Origin: CAYMCQ01 sp964389025 | GTDB taxonomy: Bacteria; Verrucomicrobiota; Verrucomicrobiia; Limisphaerales; CAYMCQ01 | Length of the DNA: 64,000 bases | Direction of reading: 5' to 3' | Assembly: GCA_964389025.1 (NCBI GenBank) | Contig: CAYMCQ010000011.1 | Span: 11,826-75,825, forward strand | Part shown: positions 7,821-15,998 of the stretch, piece after piece | Numbering within the stretch: the first letter of the stretch is position 1 | Layout of the letters: the number at the start of each line of letters is the position of its first letter | Program-made: the position numbers and the translations under genes | Notes under the pieces: generated by a model | The model's database searches: none | The model's input: only the letters and a program-made list of their open reading frames with translations | What the model was told of the DNA's origin: nothing

Positions 7821-9089
7821 TCACGCAAATTTGTTCTTCCGATACGCGCCCATCGCCGGGGCGGCAGGATTCACCTCGGGTCCGAAATAGCGCAGCGTGA
7901 CCAGCGGTTCGGTGTCGCTTGTGTTCTCGAACGTCACGCCCGCTTTCGCGCCGTCTTCGGTGCAGAAATATTCGTCCTCGGTCAGTTCGTGGAAGCGGAT
8001 GAGCTTGGGTGAATTGAGCGGCTGGCCGTTGATGGTGCCTTTGCCTTGCACGCAGATGAGGCCGTAAGCGCCGTTGTCTTTGATGGTGCATTTCGCGCCG
8101 GGATCAACGGTCAGTTCCTTCGCGGTGAAAAGTTGTTCGCCGGAAATTTTCCCATAGACGATCCAGCGGTCAACGAAACCTTCCTTGCGCGTGTCAGCAG
8201 CGGGCACGGGTTCGAGGTAATGGTTGTCCTTGAAATGCGCGTCGGTGTTGCCGGCCCAATCGAGTTGGTTGACGATGAAATCCAGATCGCGATGCTTGGA
8301 CTTCGGCATGTCTTTCACGAGCAGCGACCACGGCACGTAACGGCCTTCGACGAGGTTTTGATACATGCCGAAAACGTCGCTGCCCCATTGCGGCTCGTAG
8401 GTGCAGAGCGAACCGGGCGCGTGAAGAATGCACGGCGGAATGAGCCAGCCGGTGCCGGGCTTCAGCCGATACGCGCGCGACAAATCGAGGATGCCGTTGT
8501 CGCCCTTGTTCCAGTTTTCGAGGCAGCGGCGGACTTGCGCTTTCGTCGTGCCCGGCTCAAGTCCCATGAAAGTGTAAGGAAAATTATTGACGACGTTGTT
8601 GTGTTGCGGCGGAAAATAATACGACTCCGGCTTGCCTTCCTGTCCGACGAGCGCGGCCTGCTTCTGGTTCTGGTGCATGTGATGCGGAATCGGCCCCATG
8701 TTGTCGAAGAACTTGGAATAGACCGGCCACTTTTTGTATTTCTTCCAAATCTTTTCGCCGATGATCGTGCTGCCGGATTCCGCTATGGCTTGTTGCAACG
8801 TGAATCGTTGTTTGCCGACGACGCAATAAGTCAGTCCCTCGTCAGCCGCGCGGCCTTCGTTGGCGGTGGGCGTCGTGGAGGCGAACCAGCGCTCATCAAT
8901 GCCGCCGCGATTCAGGCCGTAGGCGTAGGTGTCGTCGGGATGGAGCTTGATGCGCAGGCCCGGCTGAAGGAACGAGCGCGGCACCCAGTTCGGCGCGAGG
9001 CGGAGCAGTCCGCCGGTATCGGAAATTTCTCCTTCGACAAGGTTCTTGACGTTTTTGGAAATGGTTTTGAGTTGGTTGACGGTGTTCAT
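7821..9089 (-). CDS. Cupin-superfamily protein, phosphomannose-isomerase-like
   Basis: The protein has 422 residues from ATG 9089 (MNTVNQLKTI). Metal-ligand type motifs are visible: GPIPHHMHQNQKQA in the first half, and LKPGTGWLIPPCILHAPGSL in the centre, a typical cupin second motif with a His ligand. A C-terminal beta-rich domain ends with FHELTEDEYFCTEDGAK. The layout resembles type I mannose-6-phosphate isomerases and related sugar-processing cupins, but I cannot name a substrate. It heads a two-gene unit with the CE15 esterase, so a role in carbohydrate use is inferred. A decayed duplicate of its 3' end lies at 6136-6330. Confidence 0.65.
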   Translation of the reverse strand: MNTVNQLKTISKNVKNLVEGEISDTGGLLRLAPNWVPRSFLQPGLRIKLHPDDTYAYGLNRGGIDERWFASTTPTANEGRAADEGLTYCVVGKQRFTLQQAIAESGSTIIGEKIWKKYKKWPVYSKFFDNMGPIPHHMHQNQKQAALVGQEGKPESYYFPPQHNNVVNNFPYTFMGLEPGTTKAQVRRCLENWNKGDNGILDLSRAYRLKPGTGWLIPPCILHAPGSLCTYEPQWGSDVFGMYQNLVEGRYVPWSLLVKDMPKSKHRDLDFIVNQLDWAGNTDAHFKDNHYLEPVPAADTRKEGFVDRWIVYGKISGEQLFTAKELTVDPGAKCTIKDNGAYGLICVQGKGTINGQPLNSPKLIRFHELTEDEYFCTEDGAKAGVTFENTSDTEPLVTLRYFGPEVNPAAPAMGAYRKNKFA

Positions 9090-9146
9090 CGCGGAAGGTT
9101 TTAGGAGGTTGAAGGAGAATTGAGAAGAAAATTCTTTCCAAAATTT

Positions 9147-9219
9147 CGGAGGGCGGAGTTCCACGACGCCCTAATTTCTTTTCTGAAGATGTCAGGGCGT
9201 CGTGGAACTCCGCCCTCCG
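9147..9219. repeat. REPIN-like hairpin, RAYT-related family
   Basis: Arms 9147-9172 and 9194-9219 are perfectly inverted (26 bp) around a 21-base loop and identical to the arms at 594-668. It lies between divergently transcribed genes, upstream of the cupin start, so a terminator role is unlikely here. Confidence 0.9.
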
Positions 9220-9273
9220 GTGAGAAAATTCTTCTCGCGTGTTTTGCTTCAATTGTGCAGTTTCATCGTTACC

Positions 9274-9396
9274 ATGAAGTCCCTCTCACGAAAATTCTCA
9301 CGTCGCCAATTCATCGCGACGACTGCCGCCGCGCTCGTGGCTTGGACGGCATTATCGCGCGCCGCGGAAGTTGAGTCAGAGCAACTGGGACAATGA
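9274..9396 (+). CDS. Orphan 40-residue Tat-leader peptide
   Basis: The ORF encodes 40 residues that are almost entirely a twin-arginine leader: FSRRQFIATTAAALVAW, then TALSRAAE with a possible cleavage site, then a stop after about ten more residues. The stop overlaps the start of the following DUF1549 gene by four bases (ATGA), the usual sign of translational coupling. No passenger domain follows in any frame; the next gene has its own Sec-type signal. It may be the remnant of a deleted Tat substrate or a short leader ORF that sets translation of the next gene. Expression is not proven. Confidence 0.45.
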   Translation: MKSLSRKFSRRQFIATTAAALVAWTALSRAAEVESEQLGQ

Positions 9397-11894
9397 GAAG
9401 CCAGAGCCTAATTCTGTTTTGTCTGACCGGACTGTTTTTTGCGCGGCCATTAGCGACCAGCATTGCCGCGCCGGGCCAATCTCTCGAAGCCGCCCGCAGC
9501 CATTGGGCGTATCAACCGATAAAAGCCCCCGTGACGCCAAAAGTGAAAGCGGCAAAACGCGCGCAGTCGCCAGTTGACGCGTTCCTGCTTGCCAAGCTGG
9601 AAGAAAAAAATCTTTCGTTCGCACCGCCAGCCGACAAGCGGACCCTTCTCCGCCGTGTTTATTACGATCTCATCGGGTTGCCGCCGACGTTCAGGGAGAT
9701 CCAAATCTTCGAGCGCGATCATTCGCGCGATGCGTTTGCGAAAGTTGTGGATCGCCTGCTTGCATCTCCGCGTTACGGCGAGCGATGGGCGCGGCACTGG
9801 CTGGACGTGGCGCGCTTTGCCGACACGAAAGATCAGGTGCTGGCTTACGGGAAAGATGCGTTGCGTCCTTTCGCCTACACTTATCGCGATTATGTCATCC
9901 GCGCCTTCAACGAAGATTTGCCATTCGATCAATTCATTTGCGACCAGCTCGCGGCTGACCAAGTTGAACCGAAAATTCCGCCGTGGCGGCTGGCTGCAAT
10001 GGGTTTTCTGACGGTCGGTCGAGTCTATGACTCCAATCCGCACGACCAGATTGACGATCAGATTGACACGACGACACGCGGATTTCTCGGCATGACCGTC
10101 GCGTGCGCGCGCTGCCACGACCACAAATACGACGCCATTTATCAGAAGGACTATTACGCGCTTTACGGCGTGTTCGCGAGCACGGAGCGGCCTTACGACC
10201 TGCCTTTGATCGAAGATCCAAAAGACGTTGTGGGCGGAACCGAGTTCGAACAACAGCTTGCGAAGGCGCGGCAGGAATTGGAGCAGCACATTGACGCTGA
10301 GTTTGTGAAGCTTACCGAGAATTTCCGCCAGCGCATCGGCGATTACCTTGTTCGCGCCGCGACAACCAAGCCCGATATCACCGAGACGACGCAATTTTAT
10401 CTCTCGCTCGTGCCGGATGATTTTCGTCCGGCGCTCATGTTGCGCACCCGGCGGCTGATTCAGCAGCGGGCAAACTCCGACGACCGTATTTTCGGTTTGT
10501 GGGCAGACTTGATGGAGCTGCCTGAAGAAAAACTTTCCTCGGACGCGGCTGCAGTTATCGCGGCGAAAAAACAAAAAGGCCCGACGCAATTCAATGCGCT
10601 GGTGGCGGAAGCGTTGTCAAAGGCGACGCTGACAAACAAAGCCTCCGTCGCGCGGGCTTATGGACAATTGCTGCGTGACATTTACGAGGAATCGAAAAAA
10701 CCAGTCGCGGGAAGTCCGGGTTTGAATTCCGACCAAAAAGAATTGCTCGACCTTGTGACGGGCAAGGAAAGTCCGATTTGGTTCTCGCGCCGCGATGCGC
10801 AGCTTCACATGTCCCGCGCCGAGAAAGATCGTTACAACGGCCTCGTTGCGAATCTCGACAAGATTCCTGCCAACGCCACAAACGCGCCGCCGGCCCGCGC
10901 GATGGTCGTCGCAGATTTGGCCGAGCCTTACGAGCCGCACATTTTCAAACGCGGCAATCCGTCGCGTCTCGGTGATTCAGTTCCGCGCGGGTTCCTCACT
11001 GTTTTGAATGATGGCAACCCGACTCCGTTCAAGCGCGGCAGCGGACGGCTTGAACTGGCGCAGGCCATCGGATCGGCGAAAAATCCGCTGACCGCGCGGG
11101 TTTTTGTGAATCGCGTCTGGATGCATCACTTTGACGAGCCGCTGGTCGCTTCGACGACGGACTTCGGCGCGCGTTCTGAAAAGCCGGCGAATCTTGAATT
11201 GCTCGACTGGCTCGCGTCTGACTTCATCCGCTCTGGCTGGAGCGTAAAACATTTGCATCGAGTGATGCTGTTAAGTAGTGCGTATCAACAGGGTTCAAGT
11301 ATTCAGTATTCAGCGTTCAGTAAAACGGGTCGCCCAACTGAAAACCGACCACTGAACACTGAAAACTCCTTGCTCTCGAACTTCCCGCGTCGGCGACTTG
11401 AGGTCGAAGCGATGCGCGACTCGCTGCTTGCGATTTCCGGCCAGCTTGATTTGAAAATGGCGGGTCGTTCCGTCGAAGGCGCGAGCGATCCGAACAATCA
11501 TCGTCGCACCATTTACGGACTGGTTGACCGGCAGGATTTGCCGGCGTTTTATCGCGCGTTTGATTTTGCCGCGCCTGACCAGTGCGCCGAGCGCCGTCCG
11601 CGCACGACAGTTCCGCAGCAGGCATTGTTTGCGCTCAATTCGCCTTTCGTGATGGAACAAGCCCGCGCTTTGGCGGCGCGTCCTGAAATTTTGCGCGAAA
11701 CGAAACCAGGAAATCGCGTGACCGCGTTGTTCCGCCGGGTGCTTGGCCGTTCGCCAACCAAAAATGAAATCACTTCCGCGCTTCAATTTATTGACGGCGC
11801 AAACCACGACGAGCAAGCCGAAACAGGCCTGATGCCGTGGGAACAATTTGCGCAGGTGTTGTTGATTTCAAATGAAGCCATCTTTGTAGATTGA
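9393..11894 (+). CDS. DUF1549/DUF1553 exported protein (PSD1 type)
   Basis: The protein has 833 residues with a Sec-type signal peptide at residues about 1-28. The DUF1549 domain (about 55-260) includes FLLAKLEEKNLSFAPPADK, YYDLIGLPPT and the conserved VACARCHDHKYDAI, a CxxCH heme-binding-type motif. The DUF1553 domain (about 540-800) includes TARVFVNRVWMHHF and PRRRLEVEAMRDSLLA. Such proteins are abundant in planctomycetes and verrucomicrobia, nearly always next to a DUF1501 gene as here (6-base spacing). They are thought to take part in extracytoplasmic polysaccharide or sulfated-glycan breakdown, but their biochemistry is not established. The N-terminal cytochrome-type domain of longer relatives is absent. 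A heptanucleotide array at 11294-11366 is translated within the DUF1553 region. Confidence 0.9.
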   Translation: MRSQSLILFCLTGLFFARPLATSIAAPGQSLEAARSHWAYQPIKAPVTPKVKAAKRAQSPVDAFLLAKLEEKNLSFAPPADKRTLLRRVYYDLIGLPPTFREIQIFERDHSRDAFAKVVDRLLASPRYGERWARHWLDVARFADTKDQVLAYGKDALRPFAYTYRDYVIRAFNEDLPFDQFICDQLAADQVEPKIPPWRLAAMGFLTVGRVYDSNPHDQIDDQIDTTTRGFLGMTVACARCHDHKYDAIYQKDYYALYGVFASTERPYDLPLIEDPKDVVGGTEFEQQLAKARQELEQHIDAEFVKLTENFRQRIGDYLVRAATTKPDITETTQFYLSLVPDDFRPALMLRTRRLIQQRANSDDRIFGLWADLMELPEEKLSSDAAAVIAAKKQKGPTQFNALVAEALSKATLTNKASVARAYGQLLRDIYEESKKPVAGSPGLNSDQKELLDLVTGKESPIWFSRRDAQLHMSRAEKDRYNGLVANLDKIPANATNAPPARAMVVADLAEPYEPHIFKRGNPSRLGDSVPRGFLTVLNDGNPTPFKRGSGRLELAQAIGSAKNPLTARVFVNRVWMHHFDEPLVASTTDFGARSEKPANLELLDWLASDFIRSGWSVKHLHRVMLLSSAYQQGSSIQYSAFSKTGRPTENRPLNTENSLLSNFPRRRLEVEAMRDSLLAISGQLDLKMAGRSVEGASDPNNHRRTIYGLVDRQDLPAFYRAFDFAAPDQCAERRPRTTVPQQALFALNSPFVMEQARALAARPEILRETKPGNRVTALFRRVLGRSPTKNEITSALQFIDGANHDEQAETGLMPWEQFAQVLLISNEAIFVD
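11294..11366. repeat. Heptanucleotide array within the DUF1553 domain
   Basis: Units such as ATTCAGT, ATTCAGC and GTTCAGT, then AACTGAA, ACTGAAC and ACTGAAA, recur with a 7-base period, the second group being complementary to the first. They encode SSIQYSAFSKTGRPTENRP, which sits between the conserved SSAYQQ and PRRRLEVEAMRD blocks, where relatives usually have a short loop. Confidence 0.78.
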
Positions 11895-11900
11895 GTTGCC

Positions 11901-13346
11901 ATGAACCCTTTCGAACATCTTCCACCGCGTTTGCTGACCCGCCGCCAGATGCTTCGGCAGATGGGCACGGGCTTGGGAATGCTCGGCTTCGCTGCGTTGA
12001 TGGGCAGGGCAGGTCTGCTTTCGACCGCAAATGCCGCGTCAGCCAATCCTCTCGCCGCGAAACCGCCGCAATTTCCCGCGCGCGCGAAGCGCATCATCCA
12101 CATTTACCTCAACGGCGGGCCGTCGCAAGTGGACACGTTTGATCCGAAACCCGCGCTCACGAAATGGGCGGACAAAACAATTCCCACCGGCAATCTCGCC
12201 ACCGAACGACCGACCGGCGCGGCTCTCGCGTCGCCGTTCAAGTTTCAGCGTTACGGGAAAAGTGGCCTCGAAGTCAGCGAAATTTTTTCCAAGACCGCGC
12301 AGCACGTTGACGACATTTGTTTCATCCGCTCGATGCAGGCGAACACGCCGAACCACGAGCAATCCATGCGGTTGATGAATTGCGGCGACGAACGGTTGTC
12401 GCGACCGAGCTATGGCGCGTGGATCACTTATGGCATGGGCACGGAGAACGAAAATCTCCCCGGCTTCATCGCCATGTGCCCCGGCCTGCCGGTGTCCGAC
12501 GTGTCGAACTGGCGTTCCGCTTTTCTGCCCGGCATTTATCAAGGCACGCACATCAACACGAAAAAAACGAACCCGGAAGAGCTGATCGAAAACATCACAA
12601 ACGCCCGGCTCACTCGCACCGCGCAACGCCGCCAGCTTGATTTGCTCGCGCAATTCAACGCCGAGCATCAGTCCCGCCGGGGCGGGAGCGACGACCCGCA
12701 GCTTGAAGCGCGCATTCAATCCTTTGAACTCGCTTACCGGATGCAACTCGAAGCCACCGATGCCTTCGACATTTCGAAGGAGCCTGCGGCGATTCGAGAG
12801 ATGTATGGTGACAGCGTGCAATGCCGGCAACTTCTCATCGCGCGCCGCCTCGTCGAGCGCGGCGTGCGCGTCGTGCAATGTTATCACGGCGACGTTCAGC
12901 CGTGGGACAGCCACAATGAGATTGAGCAGGACCATCGCAAACTTGCAGGCCAGGTGGATCAGGGAATCTCCGCGCTGCTCACCGACCTCAAGCAACGCGG
13001 CTTGTTGAAGGACACGCTGGTGATTTGCGGCGGCGAATTTGGCAGGACACCGGCGGTTGAAATTCCATCACCCGGCACGCCCGGCAAAGGCAAGGGCCGC
13101 GACCATAATCACTACGGCTTTACCGTCTGGCTCGCCGGCGGTGGCGTGAAGGGCGGTCATGTTTACGGCGCGACGGATGAGTTCGGTTACCGCGCCGTCG
13201 AGAATCCCGTTCACGTCCATGATCTTCACGCAACGATGCTGCACCTGCTCGGCTTCGATCACGAGAAGCTGACTTATCGCTACGCAGGGCGCGACTTTCG
13301 CCTGACCGACGTGAGTGGCGAAGTTGTGAAAGATATTCTCGCTTAG
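11901..13346 (+). CDS. Tat-exported DUF1501 protein
   Basis: The protein has 481 residues with a twin-arginine signal (LLTRRQMLRQMGTGLGMLGF). DUF1501 proteins share the alkaline-phosphatase/sulfatase fold. Visible blocks include IIHIYLNGGPSQVDTFDPKP near the N-terminus, FIRSMQANTPNHEQS, ERGVRVVQCYHGDVQPWDSH, and GGEFGRTPAVE followed by DHNHYGFTVWLAGGGVKGG. The Asp/His-rich blocks would place metal ligands as in related hydrolases. It follows the DUF1549/1553 gene and is almost certainly co-transcribed. The pair is presumed to work together outside the cytoplasm; no substrate is known to me. Confidence 0.92.
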   Translation: MNPFEHLPPRLLTRRQMLRQMGTGLGMLGFAALMGRAGLLSTANAASANPLAAKPPQFPARAKRIIHIYLNGGPSQVDTFDPKPALTKWADKTIPTGNLATERPTGAALASPFKFQRYGKSGLEVSEIFSKTAQHVDDICFIRSMQANTPNHEQSMRLMNCGDERLSRPSYGAWITYGMGTENENLPGFIAMCPGLPVSDVSNWRSAFLPGIYQGTHINTKKTNPEELIENITNARLTRTAQRRQLDLLAQFNAEHQSRRGGSDDPQLEARIQSFELAYRMQLEATDAFDISKEPAAIREMYGDSVQCRQLLIARRLVERGVRVVQCYHGDVQPWDSHNEIEQDHRKLAGQVDQGISALLTDLKQRGLLKDTLVICGGEFGRTPAVEIPSPGTPGKGKGRDHNHYGFTVWLAGGGVKGGHVYGATDEFGYRAVENPVHVHDLHATMLHLLGFDHEKLTYRYAGRDFRLTDVSGEVVKDILA

Positions 13347-13391
13347 GCAAAATCAAGTTGACCCGCCCTTCAATCGGCTCAATATCCGCTG

Positions 13392-15026
13392 ATGCCCGAG
13401 ACTGCCAACTGTGAATTGCCGACTGCTCGCTGCTCACTGCTAACTGTGAACTGCCGACTGCTCGCCTTGATAATTTTTTTTGGCGTGGCTGTCTGTTTGC
13501 AGAAACTTGGCGGGGCATACGAGGCTGAGTTCGGCAGCGAGCCGGATGAAGCAGCGCACTATGTGACCGGCCTTTGCGTGCGCGACTACATCGCGGGCGG
13601 CTTTCGCGAGACTGCAAACCCGCTGAACTACGCGAAAAAATATTACGAACATTATCCGAAGGTCGCGCTCGGCCACTGGCCGCCGGTCTTCTATCTGATT
13701 CAATCCGCGTGGACGATTCCGTTGTCGCCCAGCCGCACGCCGGTGATGTTGCTGATGGCTTTTTTGACCGCGCTCATCGCGACGACGTTGTTTTCCACGC
13801 TGCGGAAAGAATTTGGTTACTGGCAGGGAGTTTTCGGAGCGCTGCTGTTTCTCTTACTGCCGCTGACGCAACGATTCTCAATGGCGGTGATGACGGAAAT
13901 TCCCATCGCCCTGTTCGCGCTCGCCGCGACGATTTCGTTCGGAAAATTTTTGGATAGTGAAAAGACTCGTGACGCCGTCTGGTTCGGAGTTTTTGCATCG
14001 CTGGCGATTCTCACAAAACAATCCGCTCTCGCGCTGGCGTTTGTCCCCGTGTTTGGGATTTTGCTCGCGCGGAAGTTTTATTTGTTGAAACGGTTCAGCT
14101 TTTGGTCGTCTGCTGTGGTTGTTTTTATCCTCTGTGCGCCGTGGAATCTGCTGACATACAAATTTGCGAGCGAGGGCTGGGCGGACGAGGGATGGGGATG
14201 GGCGTTCACGAGCAAGGCGATTCCGTTTTATCCGACGAAACTTTATCTAACACTCGGCGCGGCGGCGACTGTGCTGGCGGTTTTTGGTTTGTTAGCAAAG
14301 TTGAAGGACGCGCGGCAGCGCGTCCCTACCAGCGGAATATGGATTGCAGCGGCTGGACTTTTATTTGGCGTCGTTTGTTTTCACGTCATCGTGCCGGTCG
14401 GTTTTGAAGACCGGCATCTGATTCCGGCGCTGCCGGCAGTTGTCCTCTTCGGAGTAGCTGGTTTGAATTGTGTCATTGCCTGGATAAATCAAAAGAAAGT
14501 AAGAGAAGGTCTTGTGATTTTGCTGTTTGTTGCCGCTTTCTCTTTCGGTAGAGAACTGTTCACGTGGCCGCACAAAGGCTATCGCGGCTTCGGTGATGTT
14601 GCAGAATTTCTTTTGAGCAAACCAGAAGTGGCGAAGGAAAAATTTCTTGTTGCATCCGACGCGCGAGGGGAGGGGATGTTCATTTCCGAAATGGCGATGC
14701 GAGAGAAACGTCCCGGCCACGTCATCAAACGCGCGAGCAAGGAACTGGCGAGCAGTTCGTGGAGCGGCGGCGGTTACAAGGCGAAGTTTGAGAATGAAGC
14801 GATGCTCATAAATTTTCTCCGGACCAACTCGATCCGCCAAGTCGTGCTCGACACTTCGCTCGGCAAAAACATGCGCAAGGATTACCACGAGTTGCTGTCG
14901 CGTGCGATGGAGCAGGGCGGTTTCGCGTTGGAAAAAAGCTTTCCCATCGAGCGCGGCGGGAAACGCATTGGCGATGGGATTCGCTTGTATCGGGCGGGTG
15001 AAGGCGTTCAATCCAAACGTGGGTAA
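13392..15026 (+). CDS. GT39-like membrane glycosyltransferase
   Basis: The protein has 544 residues with about ten hydrophobic segments. The first luminal loop carries the acidic motif GSEPDEAAHYV, typical of GT-C enzymes of the PMT/ArnT type that use polyprenyl-phosphate sugars. GHWPPVFYLIQ and a helix-rich core (TEIPIALFALAATISFGKFL, ILTKQSALALAFVP) follow, with a soluble C-terminal tail of about 140 residues. The first 25 residues are encoded by a heptanucleotide array (13400-13466), so the native start may have been altered; the ATG at 13392 is the only upstream start that keeps the first membrane segment. It probably transfers sugar to a surface lipid or protein. Donor and acceptor are unknown. 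Confidence 0.75.
   Translation: MPETANCELPTARCSLLTVNCRLLALIIFFGVAVCLQKLGGAYEAEFGSEPDEAAHYVTGLCVRDYIAGGFRETANPLNYAKKYYEHYPKVALGHWPPVFYLIQSAWTIPLSPSRTPVMLLMAFLTALIATTLFSTLRKEFGYWQGVFGALLFLLLPLTQRFSMAVMTEIPIALFALAATISFGKFLDSEKTRDAVWFGVFASLAILTKQSALALAFVPVFGILLARKFYLLKRFSFWSSAVVVFILCAPWNLLTYKFASEGWADEGWGWAFTSKAIPFYPTKLYLTLGAAATVLAVFGLLAKLKDARQRVPTSGIWIAAAGLLFGVVCFHVIVPVGFEDRHLIPALPAVVLFGVAGLNCVIAWINQKKVREGLVILLFVAAFSFGRELFTWPHKGYRGFGDVAEFLLSKPEVAKEKFLVASDARGEGMFISEMAMREKRPGHVIKRASKELASSSWSGGGYKAKFENEAMLINFLRTNSIRQVVLDTSLGKNMRKDYHELLSRAMEQGGFALEKSFPIERGGKRIGDGIRLYRAGEGVQSKRG
13400..13466. repeat. Heptanucleotide array at the start of the GT39-like gene
   Basis: About nine units of period 7 (GACTGCC, AACTGTG, AATTGCC, GACTGCT, CGCTGCT, CACTGCT, AACTGTG, AACTGCC, GACTGCT) begin eight bases after the start codon. 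They are translated as a Cys/Thr/Leu-rich N-terminus preceding the first membrane helix. Confidence 0.87.
14306..14330. repeat. Single REP half-site, GGTAGGG family
   Basis: GGACGCGCGGCAGCGCGTCC is an 8-bp-arm palindrome followed by CTACC. The reverse complement matches the half-sites of the inverted pair at 51228-51287 in the haem operon. It is read in frame as part of a loop (KDARQRVPTSG) of the GT39-like protein. Confidence 0.7.
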
Positions 15027-15068
15027 GTTCCGGTTGCGCGACCGCAAAATGTAACTTAGGTTTTTGAC

Positions 15069-15647
15069 ATGAAAAAAATTGCCAAGATATTCCTGTTGAG
15101 TTGTGCAGCCGCTTTTTTTGCGGCGATTCAAACATCGAACGCGGAAATACCCACAGCCTTTGAAGTCATCAAAGAAGCCAATCGTCATGTGGGCGATGAC
15201 ACCAGGGACAGGATAGTTCAAATCCGCTCGGAAAAATCCGTGGGAGATTTGTCGCCAAACATTTGGTATGTGGTTTTTTATGATCCGGACGCCACGTTCA
15301 AGGCTACTGAGGTAAAAGTTGGCGCCGGCAAAAAGATGGATGTGAAACGCCCGGCGCGCGTTCTCGAATACCTGGACGCCGACAAGGTGTTGGACAAGAA
15401 AAAGATGAACGTGGATTCGGACAAGGCGTTACAAACGGCGGCGAAAGAGCCGTTGCTTGAAAAGCTGACGCTTAAAGCGTCGCAACTATGGCTTGAATCG
15501 CGCGTCGGCGTGCCGACGTGGCGGGTCCGTCTCTGGGCGGCGAAGTTACAAAACCCGAACAGGCACGTGGACATCGGCGAGGTTTTCGTGTCTGCTGAAG
15601 ATGGCAAAGTAACAAAGCTCGATTTGCACATTAATCGAGTGGATTGA
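15069..15647 (+). CDS. Exported hypothetical protein with PepSY-like end
   Basis: The protein has 192 residues with a clear signal peptide (KIFLLSCAAAFFAAIQTSNA, cleavage near residue 25). The mature part begins with a helical region (TAFEVIKEANRHVG) and ends with VPTWRVRLWAA and EVFVSAEDGKVTKLDLHI. The last block resembles the strand pattern of PepSY-type domains, where a tryptophan/valine strand is followed by a D-G-K-V turn. That assignment is weak. It is followed nine bases later by another small exported protein gene, so the two may be co-transcribed. No function assigned. Confidence 0.65.
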   Translation: MKKIAKIFLLSCAAAFFAAIQTSNAEIPTAFEVIKEANRHVGDDTRDRIVQIRSEKSVGDLSPNIWYVVFYDPDATFKATEVKVGAGKKMDVKRPARVLEYLDADKVLDKKKMNVDSDKALQTAAKEPLLEKLTLKASQLWLESRVGVPTWRVRLWAAKLQNPNRHVDIGEVFVSAEDGKVTKLDLHINRVD

Positions 15648-15656
15648 TGGCCTGAG

Positions 15657-15998
15657 ATGAAAAGCGCGAAGCCTATTGCAGTTTTGATTTTGTTCGCGGC
15701 AGTTTCCGTTTTTGCCAGCCGCCCGGTCCGGCATGCGGACGGTCATTTGAGTCCGGCGAAAAAAAGACTATCCCCGGTCAAATCGAACAACGATGCGCCG
15801 TCAGTTTCGCCCAATGCGCAGCCCAAGCCCCGGCCCGCAGAGAACATCACGCGCCAGATTCATCGGCGCTTGCAAAACAATCTGGCGCCAGCGCCGAACA
15901 GACGTTATGGAAAAACGCCGCGCTCGGATGAGCCAGTTTTACTTAATCGTCGAAATGTTTCCCGTATGTCGAAGGTTGGCTCGAAACATCGGCCATGA
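15657..15998 (+). CDS. Small exported basic hypothetical protein
   Basis: The protein has 113 residues with a short signal peptide (IAVLILFAAVSVFASRP). The mature part is rich in Pro, Arg, Lys and Asn with no predicted globular motif. The 3' end overlaps the convergent PQQ-propeller gene by 60 bases. It follows the preceding exported-protein gene closely in the same direction, which is the main argument that it is real. No family recognised. Confidence 0.45.
   Translation: MKSAKPIAVLILFAAVSVFASRPVRHADGHLSPAKKRLSPVKSNNDAPSVSPNAQPKPRPAENITRQIHRRLQNNLAPAPNRRYGKTPRSDEPVLLNRRNVSRMSKVGSKHRP

Noticed and set aside
8046..9104. 352-codon rightward ORF
   Set aside because: It is the antisense of the cupin gene and has no recognisable domain.
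9450..10589. 379-codon leftward ORF
   Set aside because: It is the antisense of the DUF1549/DUF1553 gene, which has strong family motifs.
13400..13466. Possible CRISPR array or minisatellite
   Set aside because: The repeat unit is only 7 bases with no spacers and no cas genes in the window.
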